A stretch of 64,000 bases of DNA, from positions 2,542,001 through 2,606,000 of the forward strand of contig JAOVFP010000008.1 in the NCBI GenBank assembly GCA_025738555.1, written 5' to 3'. How positions within the stretch are numbered: position 1 is the first letter of the stretch; each line of letters starts with the position of its first letter. Below the pieces are notes generated by a model that saw only the letters and a list, made by a program, of their open reading frames with translations, made no database searches and was not told where the DNA came from. The position numbers and the translations under genes were made by a program. This DNA comes from Cyathus striatus (taxonomy: Eukaryota > Basidiomycota > Agaricomycetes > Agaricales > Nidulariaceae). Of this stretch, positions 1-11,177 are shown piece by piece.

Positions 1-3000
1 TAAAAAGGAATAAAACTGCTAGTGCAGCTCACAGAACATCACACATCTCATCAATTGTTATTAAAGAAGGCCAAAGCAAGAATAAAATTGAAAAGGTGTC
101 ACAGAGAAAGCGTACTATTGAGCATTCTGTACTGGAAGAGACTATAACACAAAATAATGAGCAGTCATTTCAGGAAATGGAGATTGATCATCATCATGAA
201 GAACAGATATTAGTAGTTGAATCCAGTCATGATCAGTCCTCACAACCTAAGCGGCAACATAATCAAAAATCATCAGTAAGCAGAAAAAATTGAATAATGT
301 AACAAAGCAGCTAAATCAATTACATAGGCAAAACTAACAGAGTGGTTGAAATTTAGAGATGTATTTCTTGATGAACTTCTTTGCCATGATGGCAAGGGAG
401 ATTATATCAATGAAGAAAATTGTTCAGTGTGTGAGAAAGAAAGTGGTATTTATAAATGCATTGATTGCTTTCATGGAGGTTTACTATGATGCAAAAATTG
501 TATGAAAAGAGAACATACACATTTACCACTTCACAGAGTAGAGGTGAGATAGATTGCTTATTACTGTGTATTATTTAAAGCTTACAACTTAGAAGTGGAA
601 TGGGCAATATTTTGTGAAGGAATCACTTAAAAATATTGGACTTAAAATTCAACTTGGACATGGAGGAGCAGCCTGTTTGAATGCAGACAGTGCTACAACC
701 AATATGATTGTTGTTGATATCACTGGAGTTCATTCTGTTTCAATTTCATTCTGTAATTGCAGATCTGAACCCATTCCACGATATACACAATTATTGCGGG
801 CTCGTTTGTTTCTAGCAAGTTTTGTAAGACCTCAAACTGTAGTTACATTTGAATGCCTTGAAACATTCCATGAACTTACACTGCAAGGAAAGACTTCTTT
901 GTATGACTGGTACTATACCCTTTGCCGGAAAACTGATAAGTGCAAGTTGGAAAATGAAATTGTGAGCAGTAAAGATAAAACTTTCAAACTGCACATGTAC
1001 TAACATATTTATAGAATTGCTACAATGAATTTAGAAATATAGTACGAATGTGGAGAATTCTTTTCATGTGTAAGTGAGGTGGCTGAGGTCAATCTACTGA
1101 GGGTATTATGGGTACAAAGTTAGGGGAGCTTACAGTGGAATGCCCTGCATGTCCTCATCCTGAGAAAAATCTTCCTGAGGGCTGGGAAACAACAGAACCA
1201 ATGAGGTATGCCTAGTTTATCATACTTGAAGTGATTTAATTAATTATTTTAAAGATATTTGTATGTTATGTATTTGGCAATTGATGCAAATTTTAAGTTG
1301 AGCTGCAAGGAGCGTGGCATTCAGGACATTGAGCTCATGCCTGGGTGGGGTCCTTTTGTTGAAGATAAAAGTTATCAAGAACACCTTGGAAATCACATTG
1401 AAAATCCAGAAGTATGTAATATGCCTTTTCTTTACACAAATCTAATAAATTTCAATAGATCAACACTTGTGATTCAGCTCATGATGCAATTCTTCAAGCT
1501 GGAATATGCTCAGCTCCAGGTCATTCAGTGACTGGAACAGGACTTGTAATTTGCTCCAGACATACCTTAATTCGCCCTAATGGTGCTGGTGATTTACAGA
1601 AAGGGGAACAGCAAGTATAAATTGTTAACCATTACAATTTTAATATTTATAACCTTGATAGATACTGCAACATTGACTACATTTTACTTTCAACACTTGC
1701 TAGTGTTAATCTTCCATGGATTATGATCACATATGATATTGGATGTCAGTGGTCAAAAAATTTATGGCAACGAATAAATTCATACCCTGAATCTATGAGA
1801 GTTTCTCCAAATACAAAGATTGATGTTGGAGTTCCTTCTTGGCATATAAATGGTCATGGAAGTTCATGTCATAGTAATTTTGCATTGGCATATATGCCAG
1901 GGGCTGGTAGAACTTGTGGGGAGGAAGTTGAAACTACTTGGTCCAGTAGCAATCATCTTTGTCCAAGTACACGTGAAATGGGTCCAGCAGCACGTCATGA
2001 AGTGCTCAATGACCATTGGACTGACTGGAACTTTCAAAAGTCAATTGGCTTTCGTTAGTGTTTCACTTTGCTATGTGATATATATATGAATTGATTACTA
2101 TAGGCAAACTTTTTCTTAAAAAATATAATGAAGCTGTTCAAATGAGTAAAAAGCAAAAAGATATATTTGATAAATTCAATGCTACATTTCTACCTAGTGT
2201 CACAGCTAAGTGGGAGTCTCAACTTATAGCATGGAATCTTGACCACACCAATCCAAATCCATATGATGAACCAGAGTGCAGTAAGTTAAAATTTTATACT
2301 AAAATGAAGCTAATATATTGTTAAGCAACCACTTTGCAAGATGTGAGACTTGAGCTTACACATGAAGAAGCTTCAGATGCTAAAAAAGGAATCACCCCAA
2401 AACATAAAATGACCTTGACAAAATTTTTACTTGTTGGGTTTGAGTTGGAAGAGCAACAGTATGTCAAAAGTTACAAGAACTGTACAGAAACTGACATTAT
2501 TTAATAGATTTAAACTTAAACTTGAGATTTCAAAGCTGGGAAATAAACCAACATCAACTAAGTTAGCTGATATTGAAGAAAAACACATTGCTCTTAGCAC
2601 ACACATTAAAAACTGGCAAGAAGTTCAAATAGTCTATATGCCAGAAGTAGCTGATCTATTAGCATCCACATCAATTAATAATAGTGGTGACAACATTAAA
2701 ACTGAGTTACTTCCATTATATCTTCCTTCATCTCTTCCAATTCAATTACATGCTAACTCAGAAATAAAAAAAGCAGCTGATTCAGAACTAAAATTAAGGC
2801 TTGCACTAGCCCATGATACATTAGCTGAAATTCAACGCCATTTACGAATAACCTCAACTGTGCAGTTATTTAAGAGGCTTAATACATCTGGAACTGGAAA
2901 TAAGTCAAATACTCACATGTGGAAGTTGCATGCAAAATATAAAGCAAGAGTAAAAGTTTATGCTGATCAATATCGATTGGCACGTTCAGCAGTGGCTAAA

Positions 3001-3630
3001 CTTGATCCAAACAGAGAATGGAAAGAATATTTACTTGAGCTTAAAAAAGAGGATTTGAAAGGACCAGAATATGAACCTAATGATTCATCAAGCAATGGTC
3101 GACATGTAATGTCATGGATATGGCTTGTATCTCGCACATCTTCCAAGGGAGATAATAGTGAAAATGAAGTAAATGATAGTTTAAGAGTGGAATGGGCAAA
3201 ATCTCATGCCAGAAGAGACAGATGGTTGGAAGAATTACATATTCTTAGAGAGGAGATGAGACGTATTATTCAATATTATGAGTGGAAAGAAAAATGGTGG
3301 GGAAACATATGCAAAACAAGAAACAATGAAAAAAATATTGGTTCTGATATAAAACAAGGTGTTATGGCATATGCTTTAAAGCAAGCATCAATTTGTAAGA
3401 TGTTAGCCAAGAGCTGTGCTGAGCGGTGGCTACCTGCTTTCCAAAGAGACAACTACATGCCAGATTGGAGTAAAAAATATATTACATCAAATGTACTTTT
3501 ATCTTCACATGCCAAATCTAGCTCTGAAAGCTCAGAGGAAGAAGTTAGTGATGATAGTGAAGAAGATTGGGAAGATGAGCAAGATGCAACATTTGAAGAT
3601 AATTTGGATCTATTTGATCAAGTAGGTTAG
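1..3630 (+). pseudogene. KDZ transposase gene with CxC2-type cysteine domain (left end outside window)
   Basis: Transposase of a Kyakuja-Dileera-Zisupton DNA transposon. The frame is open at the left edge and can be followed through ten exons by matching splice sites and phase: introns 276-327, 544-592, 962-1014, 1206-1254, 1412-1458, 1611-1661, 2054-2103, 2281-2325 and 2459-2507 (45-53 nt). A cysteine-rich stretch (343-543) and the RYTQLLRAR/FECLETFHEL region (593-961) match the CxC2 domain known from KDZ proteins. The catalytic core follows: YLAIDAN (about 1270), GAGDLQKGE (about 1590), YDIGCQW (about 1735) and MPGAGRT (about 1895), then a long charged C-terminal half (2508-3630) ending in an acidic tail. 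Three in-frame TGA codons (487, 1075, 1084) break it, two of them in a segment where relatives have arginines. It is otherwise collinear, so decay looks recent. Splice sites are inferred. Confidence 0.85.
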
Positions 3631-3762
3631 GAATAATGCCAACAAACATAGTTCTAGTATAGTTCAGAATATATGTATATATGCCTCATGTACTTTTTCC
3701 ATTATATCAATACTACAATATAAATTGTTGGCATGTGACTGTTTATTAGTACCAATAATAAG

Positions 3763-4862
3763 CTAATATGCACTTAAAAATAAGGCATGATCATCTATGA
3801 TCACCTCCAGAATCACTAGTATTAATTATAAGTGAATACATGCTTGAAATGACCTATGATCACCTATGATCACCTCCAGAATGATTAGTAGTAATAATAA
3901 GTGAATATGTGCTTGAAATGCACCTATGATCACCTATGATCACCTCCAGAATGGTTAGTAGTAATAATAAGTGAATATGTGCTTGAAATGCACTTATGAT
4001 CACCTATGATCACCTCCAGAATCATTAGTAGTAATAATAAGTAAATACATGCTTGAAATGATCTATGATCACCTATGATCACCTCCAGAATGATTAGTAG
4101 AAATAATAAGTGAATATGTGCTTGAAATGCACCTATGATCACCTATGATCACCTCCAGAATCATTAGTAGTAATAATAAGTAAATACATGCTTGAAATGA
4201 TCTACGATCACCTATGATCACCTCCAGAATGATAAGTAGTAATAATAAGTGAATATGTGTTTGAAATGCACCTATGATCACCTATGATCACCTCCAGAAT
4301 CATTAGTAGTAATAATAAGTGAAGACACACTTGGAATGACCTATGATTACCTATGATCACCTCCAAAATCATTAGTAGTAATAATAAGTAAATATGTGCC
4401 TGAAATGACCTATGATCACCTATGATCACCTCCAGAATGATTAGTAGTAATAATAAGTGAATATGTGCTTGAAATGACCTATGATCATCTATGATCACCT
4501 CCAGAATCACTAGTATTAATTATAAGTGAATACATGCTTGAAATGACCTATGATCACCTATGATCACCTCAAGAATGATTAATAGTAATAATAAGTGAAT
4601 ATGTGCTTGAAATGCACCTATGATCACCTCCAGAAGGATTAGTAGTAATAATAAGTGAAGACACACTTGAAATGACCTATAATCACCTATGATCACCTCC
4701 AAAATCATTAGAAGTAATAATAAGTGAATATGTGCTTGAAATGACCTATGATCACTTATGATCACCTCCAGAATACTTAGTAGTAATAATAAGTGAATAC
4801 ACACTTGAAATGACCTACTATCTAATATGCACTTGAAAACATGGCATGATCACCTATGATCA
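3763..4862. repeat. Subterminal tandem array, about 15 units of 69-70 bp
   Basis: Units recur every 69 or 70 bp (for example at 3801, 3870, 3940, 4010, 4079, 4149, 4218, 4288, 4357). Each has a CACCTCCAGAAT core, an AGTAGTAATAATAAGTGAAT stretch and usually two copies of a 10-bp CTATGATCAC motif. One unit near 4620 has lost one 10-mer. The array is bounded on both sides by a related CTAATATGCACTT...GGCATGATCA sequence (about 3763 and 4820). The palindrome TGATCA occurs about twice per unit. There is no room for spacers, so it is not CRISPR. Position inside the element suggests a subterminal transposase-binding array (inference). Confidence 0.85.
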
Positions 4863-4921
4863 CCATGACATTCATTAGTAACCCATATATTCATTAGTAA
4901 ATATACAATAGTAGGTGATCA

Positions 4922-4973
4922 AAAAAAGCCCTGGCTTTTATGATCATGGTGATCAAAAAAACCAGGGCTTTTC
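4922..4973. repeat. Terminal inverted repeat / hairpin at KDZ right end
   Basis: AAAGCCCTGG on the left arm is answered by CCAGGGCTTT on the right arm, around a centre containing ATGATCAT and GGTGATCA, so the strand can fold on itself. It lies between the tandem array and the gag fragment, as expected of the outer end of the element. Confidence 0.6.
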
Positions 4974-5501
4974 ATGATCATATTGGCTGACACTCATGGA
5001 ATGATTAAGCTAGCTCAAGGGATCGATAGTCAGTACTGGGAATGCCAGTCCGAGCGTATGCGGGAATCCCACCAGCCTCAGGGTTTGCAGGTTCCGGATA
5101 GCTCTGCTAGAGCTCCTATAAACCGCCCTGCAGTCACCCCGACGCCTTCCCACCTCGTTTCAGGCCAATATGCACCCCGTCCGAGCTATCCCCATCGTGC
5201 TGGTAGTCACCCGCCTCGTTCGTCACAGCCTCCTCAGCAACAGAGGCCGGAATTGAATGACAAGGTTGGTCGAGATGGCAAACTCTTGCCACAAGAATGT
5301 CAGCGTCGCATGGACAACAATCTATGCTTGTTCTGTGGTAATCCGGGGCACTGTGCCAAAGAATGTCCCCGCTCTGCCTCTTCTGCAGCTAGAGCCCGGG
5401 CATCCGGATTATCTGCTTCGGCTCCTATGTCAGCTTCTGTGGGTCCCTCGACGCGCAGGTCCGTGCCTCTTTCCAACCTGGCTTCAGGTTTGAAAAAATA
5501 G
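4974..5501 (+). pseudogene. Ty3/Gypsy Gag, C-terminal part
   Basis: The sequence begins inside Gag (LADTHGMIKLAQGIDSQYWE resembles the end of fungal Gypsy capsids), passes through a proline/serine-rich stretch and reaches a CCHC zinc knuckle CLFCGNPGHCAKEC near 5320-5360, which binds the element's RNA in family members. The visible N-terminus is an artefact of the junction with the KDZ element. The frame stops at a TAG right after a run of six A's. The pol frame overlaps in the -1 register there, so the stop could be a frameshift site or a mutation. Confidence 0.75.
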
Positions 5502-8500
5502 GGAGCAGTCCTCTGGACACCACACAAGCTGAGGACCGCGTTGTTCCCCCTTGTGCGCAGCCGATGCAGGTAAGACTCAATGCTTCCACTCTTTCAGACC
5601 CCAATGCACTTCACATTCTGCTCTGTAGTACCATCCATGCTCTCCCTACACCCTGTACAGTTTCATATAGCGCTCTAGTCGATTCAGGTTCTACCCATTG
5701 TTTTATGGATTCATCTTTCATTTGGACACATGCTATACCTACCTCACCTACTCCACCCATCGCTCTCAGACTCTTTGATGGCACCAGCAACCATGTAATA
5801 ACCGAGTTTGTTACACTGCCTGTACTATTCCCTACCGGTGAATGTATTACAGTTGAACTCTATGTGACACCTCTTGATTCCGTGTGTTCTGCAGTCCTAG
5901 GATACAATTGGCTCACCTGCTTCAATCCATTGATTGACTGGGTATCGGGCTCATTAACATTCCGGACTCCAGACACTTCCGAGCAACTTCTGCTCAAATC
6001 CGGGATCTTGGAACCAGGTTCCACTTCTGAGGATCCATCTCCGGTCACTCCTAATGAGTCTCTGCCACCTCCTCCTAGCATTTCGCTAATAAATGGTGCC
6101 GCCTTCTCGCGTGCATGCTGTTTAGAGGGAGCACAGACTTTCTGTATCCAGCTTGGTGCTGTTGCTTCCGCCGCTGCCCTCAATCCAGAGGAAGCTCCGG
6201 ATCTCTCTTCCATACCATCTGAGTATCACGAGTTTGCTGATGTATTTAGCAAGTCCCAGGCAGATACACTTGCCCCTCACTGTCCCTATGACTTAAAGAT
6301 CAACCTAGAGGAAGGTGCTTCACCTCCTGTAGGTCAGATCTATTCCCTTTCCCAATCTGAGCTTTTCACTCTTCGGGATTTCATCGATGAACATATCCGG
6401 ATCGGATTCATTCAACCTTTGCGCTCTCTGCATGGGGCTCCCGTCCTTTTTGTCCGCAAGAAGGACGGATCGCTCGGCTTTGTGTGGATTTCTGCGGGTT
6501 GAACACTATTTCTAAAAAGGATCGTTATCCTTTGCCACTCATTTCAGATTTGCTTGACAGTCCCCATCGCACCCATATCTACACCAAGATCGACCTGCGT
6601 CATGCGTACCATCTGGTCTGCATTGCCGAGGACAATGAATGGAAAACTGCTTTCCAGACTCACTATGGATCCTTTGAATGGCTAGTCATGCCCTTTGGAC
6701 TTTCCAATGCACCTGCGGGTTTCCAACGCTTCATGAATGACATTTTCAAAGATCTTCTTGATGTGTGCGTCATAGTTTATTTGGATGACATCCTTATATA
6801 CTCTGATAACCTTGCACAACATCGCCAACATGTCAGGGAAGTTTTGCATCGACTCCAGAAGCACGGGTTGTATGCACGTGTGGATAAGTGTGAGTTCCAC
6901 TCAGAATCCATGGAATATCTCGGATATATACTATCACCCAACGGTCTCACCATGTCTCCAACAAAGGTGAAGACTATTCAAGAATGGCCTGAACCAAGGA
7001 AAGTAAAAGACATTCAATCTTTCTTTGGGTTTGCTAATTTCTATCGGCGTTTTATATACAACTATTCTGACATAGTTGTTCCACTCACCCGCCTTACCCG
7101 GAAGGGTAATCCGTGGAACTTCTCGGAAAAATGCCATTCTGCTTTCACTGAACTTAAGGACGCTTTCACATCGGCACCCATTCTTACCCATTGGGTTCCT
7201 GACAAGCAGCTCATTGTGGAAACCGATGCTTCGGATTATGCGTTGGCTGCTATCCTGTCTATAGTTTCCGATGATGGCGAGATTCACCCTATCGCCTTCC
7301 ACTCACGAACCTTTACACCTCCCGAGTTAAACTACGACACCCATGACAAGGAATTGCTTGCTATCTTCGAAGCATTCCAAGTCTGGCATCATTACCTGGA
7401 AGGTTCCAGTTCACCCATTGATGTCGTCACAGACCACAAGAACTTGGAATACTTTTCCACAACCAAGATCTTGTCCCGATGACAAGCCTGATGGTCCGAG
7501 TATCTTTCCCAGTTCAATCTAGTTATCTGCTTTCGACCTGGAAAACTCAGGGTGAAGCCGGATGCTCTGACTAGATGATGGGACGTCTACCCTAAAGAGG
7601 GGGATAGCGACTACGCTAAGGTCAATCCACATAACTATCATCCAGTGTTCACACAGGAACAGCTTATCACTTCTCTCCAAGCAACATCACTTATTGTACC
7701 TGCTCTTCACGCAAGTATCATCATGGACATTGAACAGTTACATACTGATATATTATCAGCTCTCCCTAATGACCCAGTTGCAGTTATCCGAATGCGGACT
7801 CCCGAGAATCGTTGGACTGTAACCCCGGACGGTTTCCTCCATCTAGATAACTGGATCTATGTTCCGGACTCCGGAACCCTTCAGCTTCGGGTTTTACAGT
7901 ACAAACACAACCACCTGCTTTCAGGACACCTTGGACAGAACAAGACCCTCGAGCTAATTCGACACAAATATACTTGGCTGCTTATACGGACATTTGTAAA
8001 GGACTATTGTAAGTCTTGTAATACTTGCATGTGTTCTAAACCACAGCACCACCGCCCGTACGGAACCCTGAAACAACTTCCGGTTCCTGGACGCCCATGG
8101 CACTCGATATCTATGGATTTCATAGATCAACTTCCAAAATCATCAGCTTCCAAGTATGATTCTATACTCGTTATCATGGATCATTTCTCCAAGCAGTCTA
8201 TCTTCATTCCCACTCATACCACTTGCTCTTCTTCCGACCTTGCACTTCTATTCATACTTCATGTCTTTTCCAAGCATGGAGTCCTGGAACACATCACTTC
8301 CGATCGTGGTTCTGAGTTTGTGTTGCATTTCTTCTGTTCCCTCGGTACGGCCCTCAACATCACTTTACATTTCACCTCGGGTTATCACCCCGAAGGCGAC
8401 GGCCAAACGGAACGCACAAACCAAACTCTGGAACAATACCTTCAGGCCTACTGCAACTATCAGCAGGATAACTGGTGTGATCTCTTACCTCTTGCTGAAT

Positions 8501-9198
8501 TTGCTTACAATAATGCACTGAGTGCAACCACAGGAATTTCACTGTTCTATGCAAACAAGGGTTATCACCCAAACCTTGCAATACATCCGGAACGTGATCT
8601 CACTTCCGCTCATGCCCGGCACTTCGCAGTAAACCTCGAGGAACTTCACGAGATGCTTCGGACTGAAATACTCAGTGCACAGAAATGTTACCAAGCACCC
8701 GCTGATGTGTGTCGCAAACCCGCACCTGCATTCCCCATCGGGACAAAGGTATACGTCAAAGCCGAGTACTTCTGGACAACCCGACCATCCCAGAAACTTG
8801 CAGAAAAGTTCCTAGGACCTTTTGAAGTCATTGCACTTGCTGGATCGCATTCGCATACCTTGTGCCTTCCAGAACAATTTCATGCAGTCCACCCAGTATT
8901 CCATGTATCCATGCTTGAACCCAATACTGAAAATACTATTCCAGATCGCATTATTCCTCCACCACCACCTGTCCAGGTTGATGGTGATATTGAATATGAG
9001 GTCTCAGAAATCTTGGACTCTAAACTGGATCATTGTTTGCATTGCAAACTGAGGTACTACATACGCTGGCTAGGGTATGAAGGGACCGATGAAGAGTTTT
9101 CATGGCTTCCGGCCATGGAACTGGAACACGCTACGGATATCATTGAAGAGTTCCACTCCCGCTATCCAGATAAGCCTGGCCCTATTCCTATTTCTTAA
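5502..9198 (+). pseudogene. Ty3/Gypsy Pol polyprotein (PR-RT-RH-IN-chromodomain), broken
   Basis: The first part carries an aspartic protease with ALVDSGSTHCF (near 5680) and the start of reverse transcriptase (KKDGSL near 6465). One C appears deleted at 6475/6476, shifting the frame; RT continues with CVDFCGLN and the catalytic YLDDILIYSD near 6780. RNase H (ETDASDYALAAIL, TDHKNLEYFS) follows. Three in-frame TGA codons at 7480, 7489 and 7576 interrupt the linker before the integrase, each where relatives usually have arginine. Integrase has an HHCC zinc domain (GHLGQNK...CKSCNTC), SMDFIDQLP, SDRGSEFV and YHPEGDGQTER; a C-terminal chromodomain (YEVSEILDSK...YYIRWLGYEGTDEEFSWLP) ends at 9198. 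The chromodomain marks it as a chromovirus, a lineage thought to target marked chromatin. Confidence 0.9.
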
Positions 9199-9322
9199 AT
9201 TCACATTACTTATTATCCGCTTGCAGTTTCACCTTATACAAAAACCAAAAACAATGAATAACAAGCAATAAACGAGATATAAGTACATTTAATTCTTCAG
9301 TAACATGTTACGACCATTTCCA

Positions 9323-10270
9323 TCACTCCCTCTGCATTTGCAACTCGACCCGAGCTACTACTTCACCTTCCGATGCAATCCCGGAACCCATTACAACTTC
9401 CTCGTATGCATCCGGATCCTGGAGGCGTTCTGCAAGCAGGGTTTCGATGTTGGAAACATGGACGGACAGGGAGACTAGATTAGCAGAATCATTTACACTA
9501 GAGGATCGGAACGATGGACCCGCTACTGTGGATGAAGGACGAATGAACTCGTCATCCGTATCGTCGATCCGAGCCCATTTCATGCTTTGTCAAGACGACT
9601 GGTGAGATGGTGCAACGGATGGGGGACCCATGTGGGTATCCGAGTGTTCCGAAGGACCGGATGGACTGGGACTCATTCCGGCTTTGTTCCGGCCTCAAGT
9701 GCTAAGGGAACATTTTCCCTTAATCACCCCGCAAGCAACGCAAGCACTACAGGGAGTTCCTATAAACTATACGGACTGATAATCGTGTTTTACTCACCTG
9801 TTTGACTGTCTCAGGCGATAACACTCAGTTCCCCGATCCTGACAGTTTAGGCAAGGCACATCATGATAGTATCGTAGTTCCTCTGGCTCTCCAGAGTCAT
9901 CCTTACCCTTACCCATACTCTTCTCCACGTTACCACCACTTCCCGCCTCATATCCAGACCCCGTCACATCTCCTGACGCTTCCGAACCACTTCCGATACT
10001 TGTATCTGTTGGATTTACGACCTGTGGCACAACCATGTTTGCCGCCTTACCGGAACGGATGGATGGGATCATTGCCAGTGGAACATTGACGTATGCGACA
10101 TTCTCACATCTAGGAGCCGGGTTTACAGGCCTTGGCTTTGGTCTCGGCTTTCCGGAACTACTCTGGGATGCTGGAGTCGAAGTATCTGCCTGCTGGTTCA
10201 CTGCACGAAAGGCTAGGAAAGCAGCAAACTCCTCTGAAGATATATTCGCTGGAGTGACACTCTTATCCAT
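9323..10270 (-). pseudogene. Antisense gene inside the Gypsy element with Zn2Cys6-like motif
   Basis: Reads opposite to pol, between pol and the 3' LTR. Exon 1 runs 10270 to 9798 (start MDKSVTPANISSEEF, then a Ser/Pro/Gly-rich stretch); a 51-nt intron 9797-9747 has GTGAGT and TGTAG ends; exon 2 runs 9746 to 9323. Across the intron the cysteines space as C-x2-C-x6-C-x9-C-x2-C-x6-C, which fits the consensus of the fungal Zn(II)2Cys6 binuclear cluster, though the basic residues between the first cysteines are not typical. Exon 2 has in-frame TGA codons at 9697-9695 and 9592-9590, so this copy is broken. I do not recognise the whole protein. It may be a regulator carried by the element or a second nucleic-acid-binding protein. 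Confidence 0.5.
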
Positions 10271-10398
10271 GATGGGGGTTAGGAAGGAATCAGATGCGCA
10301 TATGTTCTCTTATTTGAATATCTACTAACCAATAGGATTTCTTGTATTATTTTTAGTTATATATTCTCGCACACAGTATGACCTCGTGGGCTCGGCCC

Positions 10399-10412
10399 TA
10401 AAAGAGGGATAC
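10399..10412 (+). promoter_or_regulatory. Polypurine tract of the Gypsy element
   Basis: The purine-rich AAAAGAGGGATAC directly precedes the 3' LTR start, the usual site for plus-strand DNA priming in LTR retrotransposons. Confidence 0.6.
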
Positions 10413-11177
10413 TGTTATATCCATGTCCGGATACATCGTGCCGACGTTCCCACGTGACCTTCTAACATACCCGGTCCATTCCCGGAACATACCCGCTTTG
10501 GGTTTACACTTCCCAATGTTCCCGCCCAGGAACGTACCCGGAACCTGTTGGGTTTTCTATCGGATACTTTGGATACGTACTTTCTCTTATGACGGCCTCA
10601 CCGCATCATCATTCTATTACTCCTCTCTTCCATTCCTACTTATACGTTTCATTATGGCCTTTGTAGATTAGTTCCTTATTCTTCATTCTGAGTGTGTCAT
10701 TTGCGCCCCTACTCCGCTTTGCCAAGACTTCATTTCCTACTTACTCCTTTGACTTGTCCTTTGTATAATACTTCTACATTCGTATCTACAGGTTCCTACT
10801 TAGTATAAGTAGTCTTCCAGATGTAATAGGTAGTCTTCAGTATTCGTATCAACTCTGTACACTTTCTTCCTACACTAAGTTCGAAACCTGCTCCGGGTTA
10901 TCCTTTGGGTTTCTCTCCCACTGCCTAGGGTAGTGGCAAAGCCCTCTCTTATACTCTGGAATGTTTCCTTACATTGGATATCATCTGTTGTGAAATACGA
11001 ACCATTCCCTGGGGATATCCAGGTGGTGCAGCACATACACTGAAGCCACGGTTCACTTCCGCACTTCCGCTCTCGTTCCCATACCCGTACTCACTTTGGG
11101 TTTCCGTTATAGTTCTCCCACGCCCTCCAGGTGTCATCGCATTCGTTTCCCAGTAGGAAGGGAATTAGTATGTAACA
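10413..11177 (+). repeat. 3' LTR of the Gypsy element (about 765 bp)
   Basis: Begins TGTTAT just after the polypurine tract and ends GTAACA, giving the inverted ends TGTTA/TAACA typical of LTRs. The partner LTR is outside the window, so its length cannot be confirmed by alignment. Confidence 0.65.

Larger units (their letters stand above)
1..4980 (+). mobile_element. KDZ DNA transposon, 3' portion
   Basis: The transposase gene, a subterminal tandem array and a terminal inverted repeat together make the right part of one KDZ element. The left part lies outside the window. The right end is placed near 4970-4980, where a CCAGGGCTTTT terminus gives way to Ty3/Gypsy gag coding sequence. The 8 bp CATGATCA beside the end could be a target duplication, but its partner is not visible. 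Element type is from the transposase; the exact end is inferred. Confidence 0.65.
4979..11177 (+). mobile_element. Ty3/Gypsy chromovirus-type LTR retrotransposon, 5'-truncated
   Basis: Order on the plus strand is gag remnant with zinc knuckle, protease, reverse transcriptase, RNase H, integrase, chromodomain, a spacer with an antisense gene, polypurine tract, and 3' LTR. The 5' LTR and most of gag are absent from the window; the KDZ end abuts gag mid-sequence, so they probably lie to the left of the KDZ element, which would then have inserted into gag. A one-base deletion and several TGA codons make the copy defective. Confidence 0.85.

Noticed and set aside
3930..4804. Minus-strand frames coding for repeated hydrophobic peptides (LLLLLIILEVIIGDHRSFQ)
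   Set aside because: They are translations of the 69-70 bp tandem array; the unit length is not a constant multiple of three and the frames break at each change of period.
3763..4862. CRISPR-like array
   Set aside because: Repeats are contiguous with no unique spacers, and the sequence is eukaryotic mobile DNA.
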